Shown: positions 1 to 11,470 of the stretch, one piece after another
Layout of the letters: the number at the start of each line of letters is the position of its first letter
Position numbering within the stretch: the stretch's first letter is position 1
Assembly (NCBI RefSeq): GCF_963583255.1
Contig: NC_084807.1
Span: 19,228,072-19,292,071, forward strand
From: Pyrus communis
Taxonomy: Eukaryota > Streptophyta > Magnoliopsida > Rosales > Rosaceae
Direction of reading: 5' to 3'
Length of the DNA: 64,000 nucleotides
Made by a program: the position numbers and the translations under genes
The notes under the pieces: model-generated
The model's input: the letters and a program-made list of their open reading frames with translations, nothing else
Databases searched by the model: none
What the model was told of the DNA's origin: nothing

Positions 1-32
1 AATCACATTCCTAATTTAATAGGATTGCAACA
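1..32 (-). repeat. Copia-A left LTR, terminal 32 bp only
   Basis: The first 32 bases end in GCAACA and are nearly the same as the last 32 bases of the LTR at 5665-5932. The rest of this LTR lies outside the window. Confidence 0.75.
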
Positions 33-1160
33 CTTCCCCTTGAGTGTGTAAATACTCAAACAAATGGCGCATCAGGTCTTCAACGATAAAGTAAGTACAG
101 TTGATGAAGTCGTCAGCACAATGAATAAATGTGAGTCTCATATCAACGAAAAAAATGCATAAAAGGTAAAACTCACAAAACCTCGCTATGGTAAAACCCA
201 AGTCAAAACTAAAAGTGAAAAGTTACATTAATCGCAAGGTTCACAAGGGTATAACCAGCTCAAGATGGGTGTCTCGTCAAAACCTAGTTAGGTAGTAAAA
301 ACTCAGTGGGAAAAATGCTCTTAAACGCAGGGAAAAAGAGTACATTAAGATTAAGTGAGTATACTTATGGATACTCCCCCTGAGTTTGACAGAACTTCCA
401 AATGAGAACTACAAGTATTGCATATTAATAGTTAGGCATACCAATTCCTCGGACAAGCTTTTGGAAGGTTGACTTTAGCAATGACATCGTGTAGACGTCG
501 GCAAGGTAGTTCGGGATCGGCTTGCATGAATTCAATCTCATGATGCTTTGCTAATGTAAATGTAGACGCGTTGGTATTGACTTTGTGAATGCATCATGTC
601 TTAGTCGGGTTGATACATGTAGCATAATCTTCATGGATTGTCGTTGGGACTCAATGATGGATGAAAACAGCAAGTACTTCGAATATGCTCAACAGGAGAT
701 CTTAAACATGTCTCACGTGCGGCGTAATGAAGTGATGTGAGTCTTGGAATGGTTTGAAGATTTTGCAACTAAGGTTATATCGTGGACCTCCAAGATTTTA
801 CGATATCCCTAATGGTAAAGACATAACCATTCGGGGATGTGCCTTGCACGAGTTTGATAAGTAACCAGCGTCAGCATAACAAACAAGGCAAGCATCATTT
901 CGAGGATCAAGATGGTTGGATCCACTCGAGATGCGTTGGGATTTACCCAAATCCGTAGTACCTTTAGGGTGGCAGAAAATGTCATTAATACCAATTCAGT
1001 GGTTGCGTGTAGGCACGATGCTACATCTTTACCATTAAATCAACATCGAAGGAGATGTCATTTATAATATAATGAGCTAAGTACAACAAAGCACAAAGTT
1101 GGACTCAGATATGGAACTCCGGGTTCCATAACCTCTTCAAGGGTCTCATTTGTATATAGC

Positions 1161-4100
1161 TTATGGAAGATCATAGGTATACTCAAAGGGTAACACCTTC
1201 GAGGTATAGTTCGACTGGTAAACCAAAGTACCGTCAAAACAACACTTGAACTTCAAGTCAAGGCATAAACGAGTTTTCCTAAGATCCATCATCTCAAATT
1301 TCGTCTTCAAGTGTGAGGCTATTTTCTCAAACTCTTCCAAAGTCTTAGTGAGATTCATGTCATTTGACATAAACTATAACTTTAGCAATTTAGAATAAGA
1401 CTTCATACTTTAACATGCAAAGGTATTCATTCATATCCCTGATTGATCAAATAATAACTTAGACGGGTATACCACATTCGTCGGATTGCTTCAATCCTTA
1501 ATTGAATGCCTCAAGCGAGCTAATAGGGTGTTCCGTGGTTTGGAACTATTTGAACCAGTCCATGTAATTCTTCGAGAACTTACATGTAAATCTCCATATC
1601 AATATCCCCATAAAGAAATATTAACCACATTCATAATGTTGCAGTCAATCACAGGGCGTTTGAAAAAAGCCTTACGTCGTAAAGCGTGCATCATATTGCA
1701 CTATTTCATTACGCTTCCTTTCCCACTAGTAACATAACAGGGTTACCTTGGGCAGTGTAGGAACGATAAGTCCAAACACACTTTGGTAAGGAATTTAACC
1801 TCGATTGTAATTTCGATTGTCCAATCAGTTCTACATTGTCACTAATCAATGAGACATGATTCGATATCATTGCTTGTCATTTATGTCCGTAGCTACCATA
1901 TAAGTGAAAACATCATCGATGATAATCTCATTCCAATTCCATTATCTCATCTAAACTAGTATACCAAGAACTTCAAGTCTCATGAGTAATCCAGACTAAT
2001 CTCATGAGATGGAAATGATTTGAGACACGATCAAGTATATATTCATTTTGTTTCGTGACCTTTATCTTTTAGGGAAGTGAATCCTATAAACCCAGTGATT
2101 TTCCATGCTTAGGCTAAGACAAATTGATTGGTTATCCGCCGGTGTATCGGGTCGCCCAACAGGGGCTGCTAAACCGTCCAACATGGGTGGCACACTCTTC
2201 GGGGATGTTGACTTGACGTCCATTACTACGTCTATCCTTGCAGGCATGCTTGCAGCTGGTATATGATCTCGTCACTTTAGCTAGATTAGAGGAATACGTC
2301 TGGAGCAACATTCTGAAAACTAGAATATATTGCACTTGCTTATGCACTTGTGCGGTACTGGGATCAAGAAGAGATATAGTGAGGAATGTCCTCGCAAACT
2401 CAAGTCATTCTACAGGAACGTTGACGTTCTTATCTCCCCTTAACGGTGAGAAGACTGTCTCATCGAAGTGACAATCTCTAAATGAGCAGTAAAAAGATTG
2501 ACTACAAAGGCTATAAGAGAGGTAGTGTGAAGGAGAATCGTAATCGACAAAGATTCATAACTTCCTGGAAGAACCTATATTGGTACATTCTGACGGCACA
2601 ACTTGGCACATGGAATGAACACCCAAATGCGTAAATACAAAACGTCAAGTTTGTACCCAGTAACCAATTGTAATGTCAAAATGGTTGGGTAGCAATGGGC
2701 CTCAAGGCAGACCAATATAATTGCATACAAGATTGTATAGGCCTAGGCAGAAACCAAAAGCTTGGTGCGTTCACCAAAGTCCGGGCGATCATTGAAATTA
2801 AGCTTTATGATCACTCTACGAGTTTATTTGGAGTGAACATGGAAATTCGATGTTCAATCATAAACCCAAAAGACATGCAATACTTATCGAAAACCTTCGA
2901 TATAAACTATCTGGCATTATCCAGTCTTCTAAAACTTTATGGGATAAGTAGGATGGTGAACCCTTAAAATCAGCTAGGAGGCTTAGCAGCAATGTGTGTG
3001 GACAAACATATGACCAGTTTATCGATTCATCAACCAAAATCATAAGTATTTATATGGTTCACATTTTGGTTGGATTAGTCCACATATATTCCCTTCAATC
3101 CACTGTGAAAAGAAAGTTGTTTTGTATCTTTCCGAGGAATGATATAGAAATCAAATTTCCCAAACGAGCAGGCGTGGCAAAGTGTGCTTGTAGACACAAG
3201 ATCATTACTTTAGGTAAGGAGATGTGTCGTGGCATCATTGTTCGACCTAAGTGTCCCAAATGGTCGTGTCAAAACAATTAAACTGCTCAATCACCCCGCT
3301 CCAGGCCGGCCATATGTGGCATGTTCCTAGCTAGGAGATAGCCCATTTTGGAGGTGGTGCAAAGATATACCACTCTATTTTCCATCAGTGGTTCCATTCA
3401 TGATCATTGTTATCTCGAATATCCTTAAAACTCAACGATGTTCTTCTAGAATGGGGAGAATATAAGGTCTCTTAAATGGTAATTTAGTACCATTCATACA
3501 ACGAGGAGCATGTCAATGCTCTTAATTAGGTTGGATAAACCTGAAGTCGTTGTTAGAGATGTGATTTAGGTATAAAGTTAGTGTGCGTAGTATCGCATTC
3601 ATCTAGACAACTAACTTTCCCAAATTCTTACCTAATCATATGTTTAATTGAATTTGGTCTCATGTATTAAGAAACATGATTCAATTAACTCATATTTGAA
3701 GACAATATCGATAAGATTATCCATAACTAAAACAAACACCAAATGTGAATCCAAGAGCATAAAAAAATGTTCACAAAGTAAATGGTTTACTAAGGAGATT
3801 TGGCCAACAAGGCCATCCATGTCAAAATTTTGCTCCTCCAATGATGTTTGGTGGAGCAAAATTAGTTTCACATATTGACTAAAAGAATGGTACTCCTTAA
3901 AGACACTGGTAAAGGCACGAACATGTGCATAACCAATGATCTATTCCATCGAGATGGAAGTAGATTCTGCAGTGTTGAGGTTTGGGAATATTATCCTTTG
4001 TTTTTGAAGTTTTAGGTCTTAGGTGCCAAGGATCACACTTTGGGCGTGATGCCACACCTTGGCAGGCCCTGATTCTACCATATGTTGTAAAAACAAACTC

Positions 4101-4725
4101 AAAATTGGGATTGTGAGAGAGACAGACCCAGACTTGGGTTCGGTAGGTTCCAGCTGAAGCCGAAGGGGTCTGTTCGGTAGGCCTCTACCGAAGTAGAGCA
4201 ATACCGTTTGGTAAACTCCAGCCAAGCTGGGTCTATACTATTCGGTAAACTCCAGCCGAGGTTGCGTCTATAGCTTTTTCTCATATTTATGGTAGTAATC
4301 AAATTTGAAAATTTGGTAAACTTCTGCTCTCTACACTGCTGCTTCAGGAGCAAGTTAGAAATATGAAAAGACGAGAAAAGTATACTCTAGTCGAAATTCG
4401 ATTGGATTTATAAACTTCAGAATCGTACTCATTCATGGATGTAATCATGGTGTGTTTCAGGCAACATCTTACATGATTAGACGATCCGTAGAAGTGAGCC
4501 AAATAGCCATGGAATCTTCGTTCAGGAGGTACTTCCGTGGGTAATGCTTCGAGCATAAATCTTCGAATGAAGATCATGGCGGAGGCTTATTCAGCTCGTC
4601 CATTCCATTGTTGGCTTCAATGGTTTCTCAGCTTCTTGATAGTCAAGTGGAGCTTCACATCTTGTACCTACTTAAAGTGGTTTCTATTAGAACATCCAGA
4701 TCAGGAAAATCAAACTTGTGACAGT
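1161..4725 (-). pseudogene. Copia-A gag-pol remnant
   Basis: This is a broken Ty1/copia polyprotein. A 69-residue frame at 1161-1370 matches the RT segment that follows the catalytic motif (FEMMDLRKTR, where family members usually have FEMKDLGKTR). The YVDD motif itself is changed: the codons before ATGAATCTC read as F-M-S-N-D. Fragments of the integrase-RT linker are visible around 2130-2460, in parallel to 22245-22721 of Copia-B. Gag-like text is at about 4480-4725, but I see no start codon matching the gag ATG of the other two copies. Frameshifts and stops are numerous. It cannot encode an active enzyme. Confidence 0.7.
4142..4277. repeat. Four tandem 34-bp units inside Copia-A
   Basis: Units begin with GGTAGG or GGTAAA at 4142, 4176, 4210 and 4244, exactly 34 bp apart. 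They carry a shared TCCAGCC/TCTAT core in most copies. The array lies between the gag and integrase remnants of Copia-A and is not seen in Copia-B or Copia-C. Confidence 0.75.
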
Positions 4726-5099
4726 ACAACAATCCATTGAATGGAGGGAACAAGATTGTGATTGGTGCTATGAGAATGAATTATCTATAAGCATCAAAGT
4801 TAGAACATTCGAGTTCCAAGACATGGGTTTCATGAAAAACGTCAGGCTTTCATGGGTGTATATGTTTTATGAAAACTTCAGGTTTCAAAGGCACTAAATT
4901 TGAAACTACAGGTTCGATTTAGTTATGAATGTTCGATTCATATACAGGGGTACTTGCAAGAACACAGAAGACAGTATACAATAAAGTGTAGTGAATTTGT
5001 GGATTGCTTCAGGAACCCAAGTGTGAGTGCATCGGGACTATGAAAGATAGTTAACGGTTCAAATAAACGAAATAATTTATTAAATCATTAATTGCCAAA

Positions 5100-5340
5100 C
5101 GAGAGCTGGCTTTGTTGCGGGCTGATTCTAGGCAATCCCTGCCACATGGGCTGGATTGGGTGATCGCAGGCCGAGACAGATGGTGGCTCAGCAAGGCTGA
5201 GGCCTAGTTGCAATGCAATCGCAGCAAACCCATGGGGCTGCTGCGAGAGGTCCATGGCGTCGAAACGACGCCATCCTAGCTATGAAGTGGCTACAGGCCA
5301 GCCAGCGTGGCTAGGCAGTGTGGCGTGGAGCCGCGAAAAA
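5100..5340. other. GC-rich leader of Copia-A
   Basis: This stretch is much more GC-rich than its surroundings. It sits between the sense-5' LTR and gag, as similar GC-rich stretches do in Copia-B (about 24600-24870) and Copia-C (about 56040-56880). I see no ORF of recognisable function. Confidence 0.5.
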
Positions 5341-5664
5341 TCCCATATGTTTTTTCGAATTCTAGGGTTAAAAATCCTAATTGCTTCTAAATTAATTTTA
5401 ATGCTTTGACTCACAAATTCCGCATAGCATAATTGCATATTGCATGAACAAATATATATATTGACAAAATATATTAACACATATGCAATATATATAATTG
5501 AAAGGAAAATATAAATATAGGGGGTTCATGCATCATGGGGAATGTTTTCATGCTTCAAGGTCATTTCAAATATCTTAATTTATTTTAAGTGTACCTAATT
5601 GGCAAAAAACAACAAAAACCTTTTAATTTGTAGAAGATCATTCTAGAAAAGCCAGCTAATAACG

Positions 5665-5932
5665 TGTTGTATGCCTAATTTACTGAATTATATAAAGGGG
5701 GGAGAGAGAAGGGGTGTAACATAGTAGAGAAAGAGAGAGATATGTAATTGTGAGGTGTATTATATTTCATCTCATTGTGCCTTTATTTATAGTAGTAGAG
5801 AAAGTAAACTTCTTATCCAAATAAGATTATAAATCTAATAGGATAATATCTAACCCTAAAGAATATTCCAAGGTATTCCTAGATATACTATAATTTACAC
5901 AATCACATTCCTAATCTAACAAGACTACAACA
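5665..5932 (-). repeat. Copia-A right LTR (sense 5' LTR)
   Basis: The LTR starts TGTTGTATGCC and ends ACTACAACA on the plus strand, so it is bounded by TG...CA with short inverted ends. AATAACG just before it matches the primer-site context (GATAACG) of the other two Copia copies. A TATA-like ACTATAAATAAAGG is present on the minus strand near 5785-5798. Confidence 0.8.
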
Positions 5933-6171
5933 TAAAGTAGTTTTTATTTTTTTAAAAAAAAAAAAAGAAAAAAAAAAAAGTCTAAAGGCTAAGGATGTTT
6001 GGCCTAACAAATTTAAAAATATGGATCAAAATTCCCCTAATAATAACTACAAACAACACAACAATACTTTAAAAATAATAAAAGCACTAAGAACAATAAA
6101 ATTAAAAAATTAAATGAAGCATGCCAGTTCTAACCATGTCATGTTTTTACTTTTAAAGTTGGAAATAAAAC
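5933..6171. other. AT-rich spacer
   Basis: The spacer holds an A-rich tract near 5955-5980 and simple AT-rich sequence. I see no gene or element. Confidence 0.6.
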
Positions 6172-6848
6172 GGCTTATTAATTTATTTGCTTTAGTTTTA
6201 CTTTACCTTTTGAAACAAGTTTTATCTCATTTTGTCCCATAAACTGTCAATTTTGTATCATTTAATGTCAATTCATCCCATTTTAGTCCATTTCGTAAAA
6301 AAGGATAAATTAAAGGGTAATATGGACATTTTATTTTTGAGACAACTCTTTGCCTCCAACTTGCTTGATAAAAGAATCCCAATTCCATTTTCAATAACTT
6401 TAATTCAAAGCCCAGTCCGTCTCTCTTGTGCATTGGTGTGAAGCTATAGCTACATATGATGGTAAAAGCAAAAATGGGTTGCATGTGTTTCAAAGAAAAT
6501 AATGAGTTGTATTTCAAAATCTGATTCAAGCCACTCATTGAATCCAATGGCTGCAACTATAGCTCTGTATCAATCTGTAAGAGAGACAAACATGAGTTTG
6601 AATTAGAGTTATCAAAATAAAATTGGGACTGTTTTAGCAGCTAAGTTGGAGACAAAGAGTTTTTTCAAATAAAATGTCCATGACACTTTTTAATTTAACA
6701 TTTACTTGATGGAATAGACAAAAATGAGGTGAACGGAGATTAAATGAGACGAAACTGATAGTTTCATGGGGCAAAGTGAGACAAAGCTAGTACCACGGAG
6801 TAAAGTATGACTAAATAGCAGTTTTAGTAGAAAATCAATTAATAAGCC
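6172..6848. mobile_element. Foldback element with ~260-bp inverted arms
   Basis: The left arm from GGCTTATTAATT (6172) is the reverse complement, with scattered mismatches and small indels, of the right arm ending AATTAATAAGCC (6848). Matching landmarks run inward: TTTATCTCATTTTGTCCCAT with its partner near 6765-6785, GGACATTTTATTT with its partner near 6668-6680, and TTTGCCTCCAACTT with its partner near 6640-6655. Pairing continues to about 6430 and 6580. The loop is only about 150 bp, so transcription would give a long imperfect hairpin. I found no clear target duplication. It is probably a Mutator-like or foldback non-autonomous DNA transposon. Confidence 0.7.
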
Positions 6849-6880
6849 TATTAGGAATGCAAAGTTATTTCTCCTTATGG

Positions 6881-7856
6881 GGGCGTTTGTTGCGCCGGAC
6901 TATCTCGGACTGGATTAGCTTCAAGGACTAAGCTGGATTGGCTTAGACTAGACTAAACTGGACTAACTTAGTGAAGCGTTTGGTGCAGTATTGGACTAAG
7001 AAGCTAGATAATAACAAATTCTAATATTATTTTATTTAATATATAAATTATTAATATTTTATTATGATCTTATCTTTTTCTCCATCTTTTCCTACCATTT
7101 TCGTCCCACTCTTTTCCTCTTCTCTCATCGTCCCACCCTCTCCCTCTTTTTTTCCTCTCAGACCTCTCAATTCATGTCTCTTTCTCATTCCTGGTCAAAC
7201 TCCTTATTGATTCCAATCTTTATTTCTCTGTCCTCCCTCCCTCTCTAGCTATGCGTTGTTCGAACGGAACCTCACGGCTCCAATTTTCCCGACGAGTTGC
7301 AGGTTTCCCGATGTATTTTTTGCCAACCCTCATTAAATTGGATGAAGTTAGCACTTCCAAAAAATTAATCACCAACCCTGGACCGAGATCTTAGCTTTGC
7401 ATGCTCGAATTTGTCATGGATTTGAAGAAGCCCAAACAGGCCGAGACTTCCAGGCCATTTTCCGGCCACATTCGACCACATTTTGGCCTCGATTCAAGTA
7501 AAATCGTAATCTTGTCACTCCCAGCTTCAATTTGGTATATTTTATATGAAAGTTGGTTGTGAAATGGATCTGAAAGAGAGTCGGGAAGTTAATGATTGAT
7601 CTAGGTGACTGGCGATGACGAGGAGTCTGTCGGGAGTGGTCGTTGAGCATGACAAGGACGAGAAATAGAGGATAGTCTTAGCTAGTCCCATGGTTATTGG
7701 GGGGGGTCTCACTAAGACCTCTTAGTGAAGGGTTTTGTCCATGCTAGTCCCCTTTAGTCTCATTAATGTTAGTCCCAGCATGGAACAAACACAGTATTGG
7801 ACTAATAGCTAGTCCAGTCCAGTCCAGTCCGAGTTAGTAAGGGCAAACAAACGCCC
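6881..7856. mobile_element. Harbinger/Tourist-like non-autonomous element
   Basis: The ends are GGGCGTTTGTT and AACAAACGCCC, a perfect 11-bp terminal inverted repeat of the type common in plant PIF/Harbinger elements. Repeated GGACTA/TAGTCC motifs flank both ends (about 6900-7010 and 7675-7830) and act as subterminal repeats. The interior has no convincing ORF. The flanks (TTATGG on the left, TAAAAG on the right) do not give an exact 3-bp duplication, so the family assignment is tentative. Confidence 0.6.
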
Positions 7857-8395
7857 TAAAAGAAAGATAAATTAATCGTAATAATAATTCGACACAACTC
7901 GACTTATTATTTTCCCTAAGGAGTCTGCGCGTAAAATGAAGGAGAACTGAAGACATACAAATTATAAAGTAGAGATGTAACCAAAAGTAAAAAACCCTTG
8001 GACTCAATTGTTAGTAACTAATTTACTTTAACCCCCAAGTCACCATCATACAAAATAGGCTGCTTTTATATACACATTCATTTTTATTTTTTACATACTT
8101 TTTATTAATTTTTGTCATCTTCTTTAATTCATTTGATCCAAAGACTGAAATTGAAACAGATGTGTGGATAGTACCATCCTAAAATATTCACAAATAATTT
8201 TTTTTTTTCAGATACACAAATATTATTAATTAACAAATATAATAAAGATTAAAGAGGTCCACTATTACACAGAGATGGCTACAAACTAGACGGTAAGCAC
8301 GTGAAAACCTAAAATTCAAACCCTATTATTAGACCCTTGCGCGGGACGACCATACTAATTTATCTATCTTATACTAATATGTTTTTTGTTTTTTT
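7857..8395. other. Intergenic DNA 3' of the MYB gene
   Basis: This AT-rich DNA lies downstream of the MYB stop codon and should contain its 3' UTR and polyadenylation site on the minus strand. I cannot place a polyadenylation signal with confidence. No other feature is visible. Confidence 0.5.
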
Positions 8396-9430
8396 TCAGA
8401 TTAACAGTGACTCGGCAAATGACTCTAATTCAAGTTGATTTTGATGATCATGATGATGGTCTGTCTTCAGAAGCGCCTGTAGATATTCTTCATATAGATT
8501 TTCAAGCGTATGATCATCACCGCCATCAGCTGAAGAATTAATAGGATCATGATCTTGATCTTCATCACCAACACAAAACACAAGCCCATTATTACACCAA
8601 GTATTAACACCAAAACATCCTCCTCCTCCTCCTCTCCCTCCCCCTCTGTTTAAGTCTTGGCTTGAAGACCCAGTAGTAACTGTAGTACTACTAGTAAAAC
8701 TGTCATTTCTTGGTAGGGATAAAAGGGAAGTAAACCTAGTAGGTTTTGGAAGATGAACCTTAGGCTTTTGTGGCTCCACATGTTGGGCTGTTTTCTTGTT
8801 CTTGTCTTTCGTCATCACCATCTCCTTCTTATTGTTGTTGTTCTTGCTTCTTTGGTTCTTTCTCCTTTTATTTTCTTTGGCTATCGGCTCAGATAATTTT
8901 TTGTGGGTGTTTGGGTCGGTGCCTTCGTTTCTGAGTCTTTTGCTAAGATGGGTGTTCCAGTAGTTCTTGATCTCATTATCGGTTCGACCCGGAAGCCTAC
9001 CGGCGATGAGAGACCAACGGTTGCCAAGAAGTGAATGTAGTCTGATAATTAGGTCATCTTCATCGGGGGTTATGTTGCCTCTCTTTATGTCTGGTCTTAG
9101 ATAGTTCATCCACCTTAGCCTGCAACTCTTCCCACACCTGAGGAGGCCTATTTTGACCAAAAAATGTAGGATAAAAATAATTGTACAACAAATGAAAAAA
9201 AATAAAATTACAGAACAATGAGGATCATATATAATTCATGATACCTAAGAAATTATATAACAATGTGGAAAATGAGCAATAACATAATTATGTATACCAG
9301 CTTTTTTTGGCAAGGATCTCCAATGGCCTTCACCATGAGCTTCAATATACTTGGTGAGTAATGTGTCTTCTCTAGGAGTCCATGGACCTCTATGCAAACC
9401 AACCTTGGAACAGCAAGGAGCCCTTCCCAT
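8396..9430 (-). CDS. R2R3-MYB transcription factor, two exons
   Basis: This is a nuclear DNA-binding regulator of 294 residues. Exon 1 is 9430-9298 and exon 2 is 9147-8396. The 150-bp intron (9297-9148) has GT-AG ends and splits the glycine codon after KKA at residue 45, the classic first-intron position of plant R2R3-MYBs. The second classical intron, in R3, is absent. The start MGRAPCC is typical of the family. R2 spans about residues 14-61 (W17, W37, W57) and R3 about 67-112 (I70, W89, W108). R3 carries the bHLH-partner motif, with D76, L77, R80, L84, L91 and R95 in the known spacing. The acidic C-terminus ends in ESLLI. From family knowledge, MYBs with this motif (MYB5/TT2 type and subgroup 4 repressors) often control flavonoid or epidermal programmes. 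I see no EAR repressor motif, and the exact subgroup is unresolved. Confidence 0.93.
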
Positions 9431-10672
9431 GATTCACTCTATCTAATTAGATCTCCTCTCTCAAGAATATGAATATTTAGAACTAGTGTGGGAATAAGAG
9501 GGAAAGCACCGGAAACAAGAGGACTCTGATGCTCTGTAGAGCACAAAGGATTCTTACACCTTGTACCCCTTTTTATTTGTTGGGAGTGCTAACGTGTGTT
9601 AAGAAGGAATAAACAAAGACTTTTAAAGAAAAAAATGATAATTTTATAAGTATTATTTTCATATAGGAAAAATGTACCTCTCTTATTATCTGCCGATCAA
9701 CATATATTTACACACACGCGCGCGCACACACACGCAAGGTCTTTATATTACTAGACTGTAAATATGAATTATTGATCAAATTATTCTTGTATAAACGTGT
9801 AGTCTAAATTATAATTAATCTTCAATAACAAATTTTATTTGACGATAGAAGTCCAATTTGATCATTACTCTAACATCATGTATATAATGATGAAAGTTAT
9901 CTAAGATATGGATCCAACTTGTTGCCAACACCCATCAAATGTTGAGGTGCATGAAAGTTAATAAACATTTTAGTCCAATGTGATCAAATGGTTTAAAATA
10001 TGTTCTTATTAAAACATTTATTTATGAACGTTCTATAAAAACAAGAAACGATTACTTTATTTGAATTGAATATAAAATGTGTACTAATTAATACAACATA
10101 ACAAGCCAATAATTGTTTTTGAGATGCTTGAATTTTGCCAATTTACGTTTGTGCACGTAACTCAACGGTCCTTCTTGCTATCTGCCCTTCTCGTGCATGC
10201 AGCTTGAATGCATGCTGCATTTTTTCCATAAAGGACCATATCACTAGTACGATTGTGTTTGATTTTAAAATTGCTAGTTTGCTACCATATAATTACCGCA
10301 TAGGAACCCATATTTTTTATCCCCTGGTCCTCCAGCTAGCCTGCAATACTGCCTCTTGACTTGCTTAGAGTGTAAAATGAAAGCTATAACAATAGTTTAA
10401 ACACACATTAATTAAACTATACATCATGAAAATTTTCAGTACTATATTTCTATGTTTCGTTTGATTTCTTACCGTTATATTTTATCTCTACTTATAACAA
10501 AGAAATCAAATCTCCTTTCGGCCCTTCAGACCAGTTTTAGAATTGTTTTGCTTAATTACTGGGCATATCATTTATGCCCTGATCATTGAAAGCCAATTAT
10601 AAACAAACCGAAAAGATATAATGGTTACACAGACTCTTCAAGGAAAGCAATTCTTTATTTTTTTTTTGTTTT
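9431..10672. other. MYB upstream region, no gene seen
   Basis: This is the presumed promoter and upstream spacer of the MYB gene. It contains a short alternating CA/CG tract near 9711-9735, capable in principle of Z-DNA, and AT-rich DNA. No coding sequence is supported. Confidence 0.5.
9567..9580 (-). promoter_or_regulatory. Candidate TATA box of the MYB gene
   Basis: On the minus strand the text AACAAATAAAAAGG lies about 140 bp upstream of the MYB start codon. A start site ~30 bp downstream would leave a leader of roughly 110 nt. This rests on position and AT content only. Confidence 0.35.
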
Positions 10673-10998
10673 TAAATGAGGATTAGTTGTGGAACTCACA
10701 CCACATTGAATTTCAACGATCTGAACAAGTTATTTTCAAAGTTGTACCTCATAGATCATTCTTGCAAAATATTGGCCAAATCAGAAATATTTGAGGCATG
10801 TAATTGAGTTCAAAGAAATTGATGAACACTATGTTCTAAGAAACTAGTGAAATTTTATCGTCACAATTAAATAGGCAAATGGTTTCGGACTGAATTGAAT
10901 TTTTGTAAGGATGATCTATGAATCAAGACTTACAAAATAGATGGTTCAGATCATTGAAATTCGATGTGGAGTGGGTCCCACAACTAATCTCCATTTTT
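10673..10998. mobile_element. Inverted-repeat MITE-like element
   Basis: The left arm from about 10673 (GAGGATTAGTTGTGG...) pairs with the right arm ending about 10998 (...CCACAACTAATCTCC). The pairing includes CACATTGAATTTCAACGATC with GATCATTGAAATTCGATGTG. Weaker pairing continues inward through the TCATAGATCATTCTTGCAAAA region. No ORF is present. The superfamily and target duplication are not clear. Confidence 0.6.
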
Positions 10999-11084
10999 TT
11001 CTTCAAAAATGGGGATATCCCTTCCCTTAAAGAATATTACAAGAATTTATATATATATATATATATAGTGTGTGTGTGTGTGTG

Positions 11085-11470
11085 TTAGGATTCGGGGACA
11101 CACGTTTATGACACATATTTTCACACCCATTTTGTAGGGTCCACTACATATTGTATTTCAACGATCCAACCGTCTATATTTTAGTACATCATCATTCATT
11201 GATCATCCTTACAGAAAATTAGACAAATCCAAAACCACTAAGACATTCATTTGTGATCAAGAAATGGATAAATACCGTTCTACAAAGAAACACTAAATTT
11301 AATCCAATGGTCATATGGTTTCAAATTTGGGTATTTTTTGGGAGGTATGATCTTTGAGATAAGACATAAAAGATAAATAGTTGGATCGTTGAAATACATT
11401 ACATAATAAACGCTACAAAAACATGTGTCAAAATATATGTTAAAACCGTCTGTCAAAATATATATTATCA
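11085..11470. mobile_element. Second inverted-repeat element of the same kind
   Basis: The left GTATTTCAACGATCCAAC (about 11152-11169) is the exact inverse of the right GTTGGATCGTTGAAATAC (about 11381-11398). Flanking text on both sides is also imperfectly inverted: GACACATATTTTCACACCC on the left and its partner near 11420-11445. The core motif TTTCAACGATC is shared with the neighbour at 10673-10998, so the two belong to related families. A (TG)n tract lies just before it, at about 11067-11085. Confidence 0.55.

Larger units (their letters stand above)
1..5932 (-). mobile_element. Copia-A: degenerate Ty1/copia retrotransposon, cut by the window edge
   Basis: This is an LTR retrotransposon read on the minus strand. 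The window opens inside its left LTR (3' LTR in sense), whose end matches the end of the right LTR at 5665-5932. A purine tract in sense (CCCCTTGAG on the plus strand just after position 32) is the expected polypurine tract. Weak copia reading frames lie between the LTRs in the order gag (right), then integrase-RT linker, then RT (left), which fits a minus-strand Ty1/copia element. It is the most decayed of three related copies here (see 19660-25462 and 50051-57478). The RT catalytic motif is altered and no long ORF survives. The far side of its target duplication is outside the window. Confidence 0.85.

Noticed and set aside
9245..9297. MYB exon 1 frame extended past KKAG
   Set aside because: The extension reads into the intron. 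The GT at 9297 and AG at 9148 restore the conserved R2 sequence.
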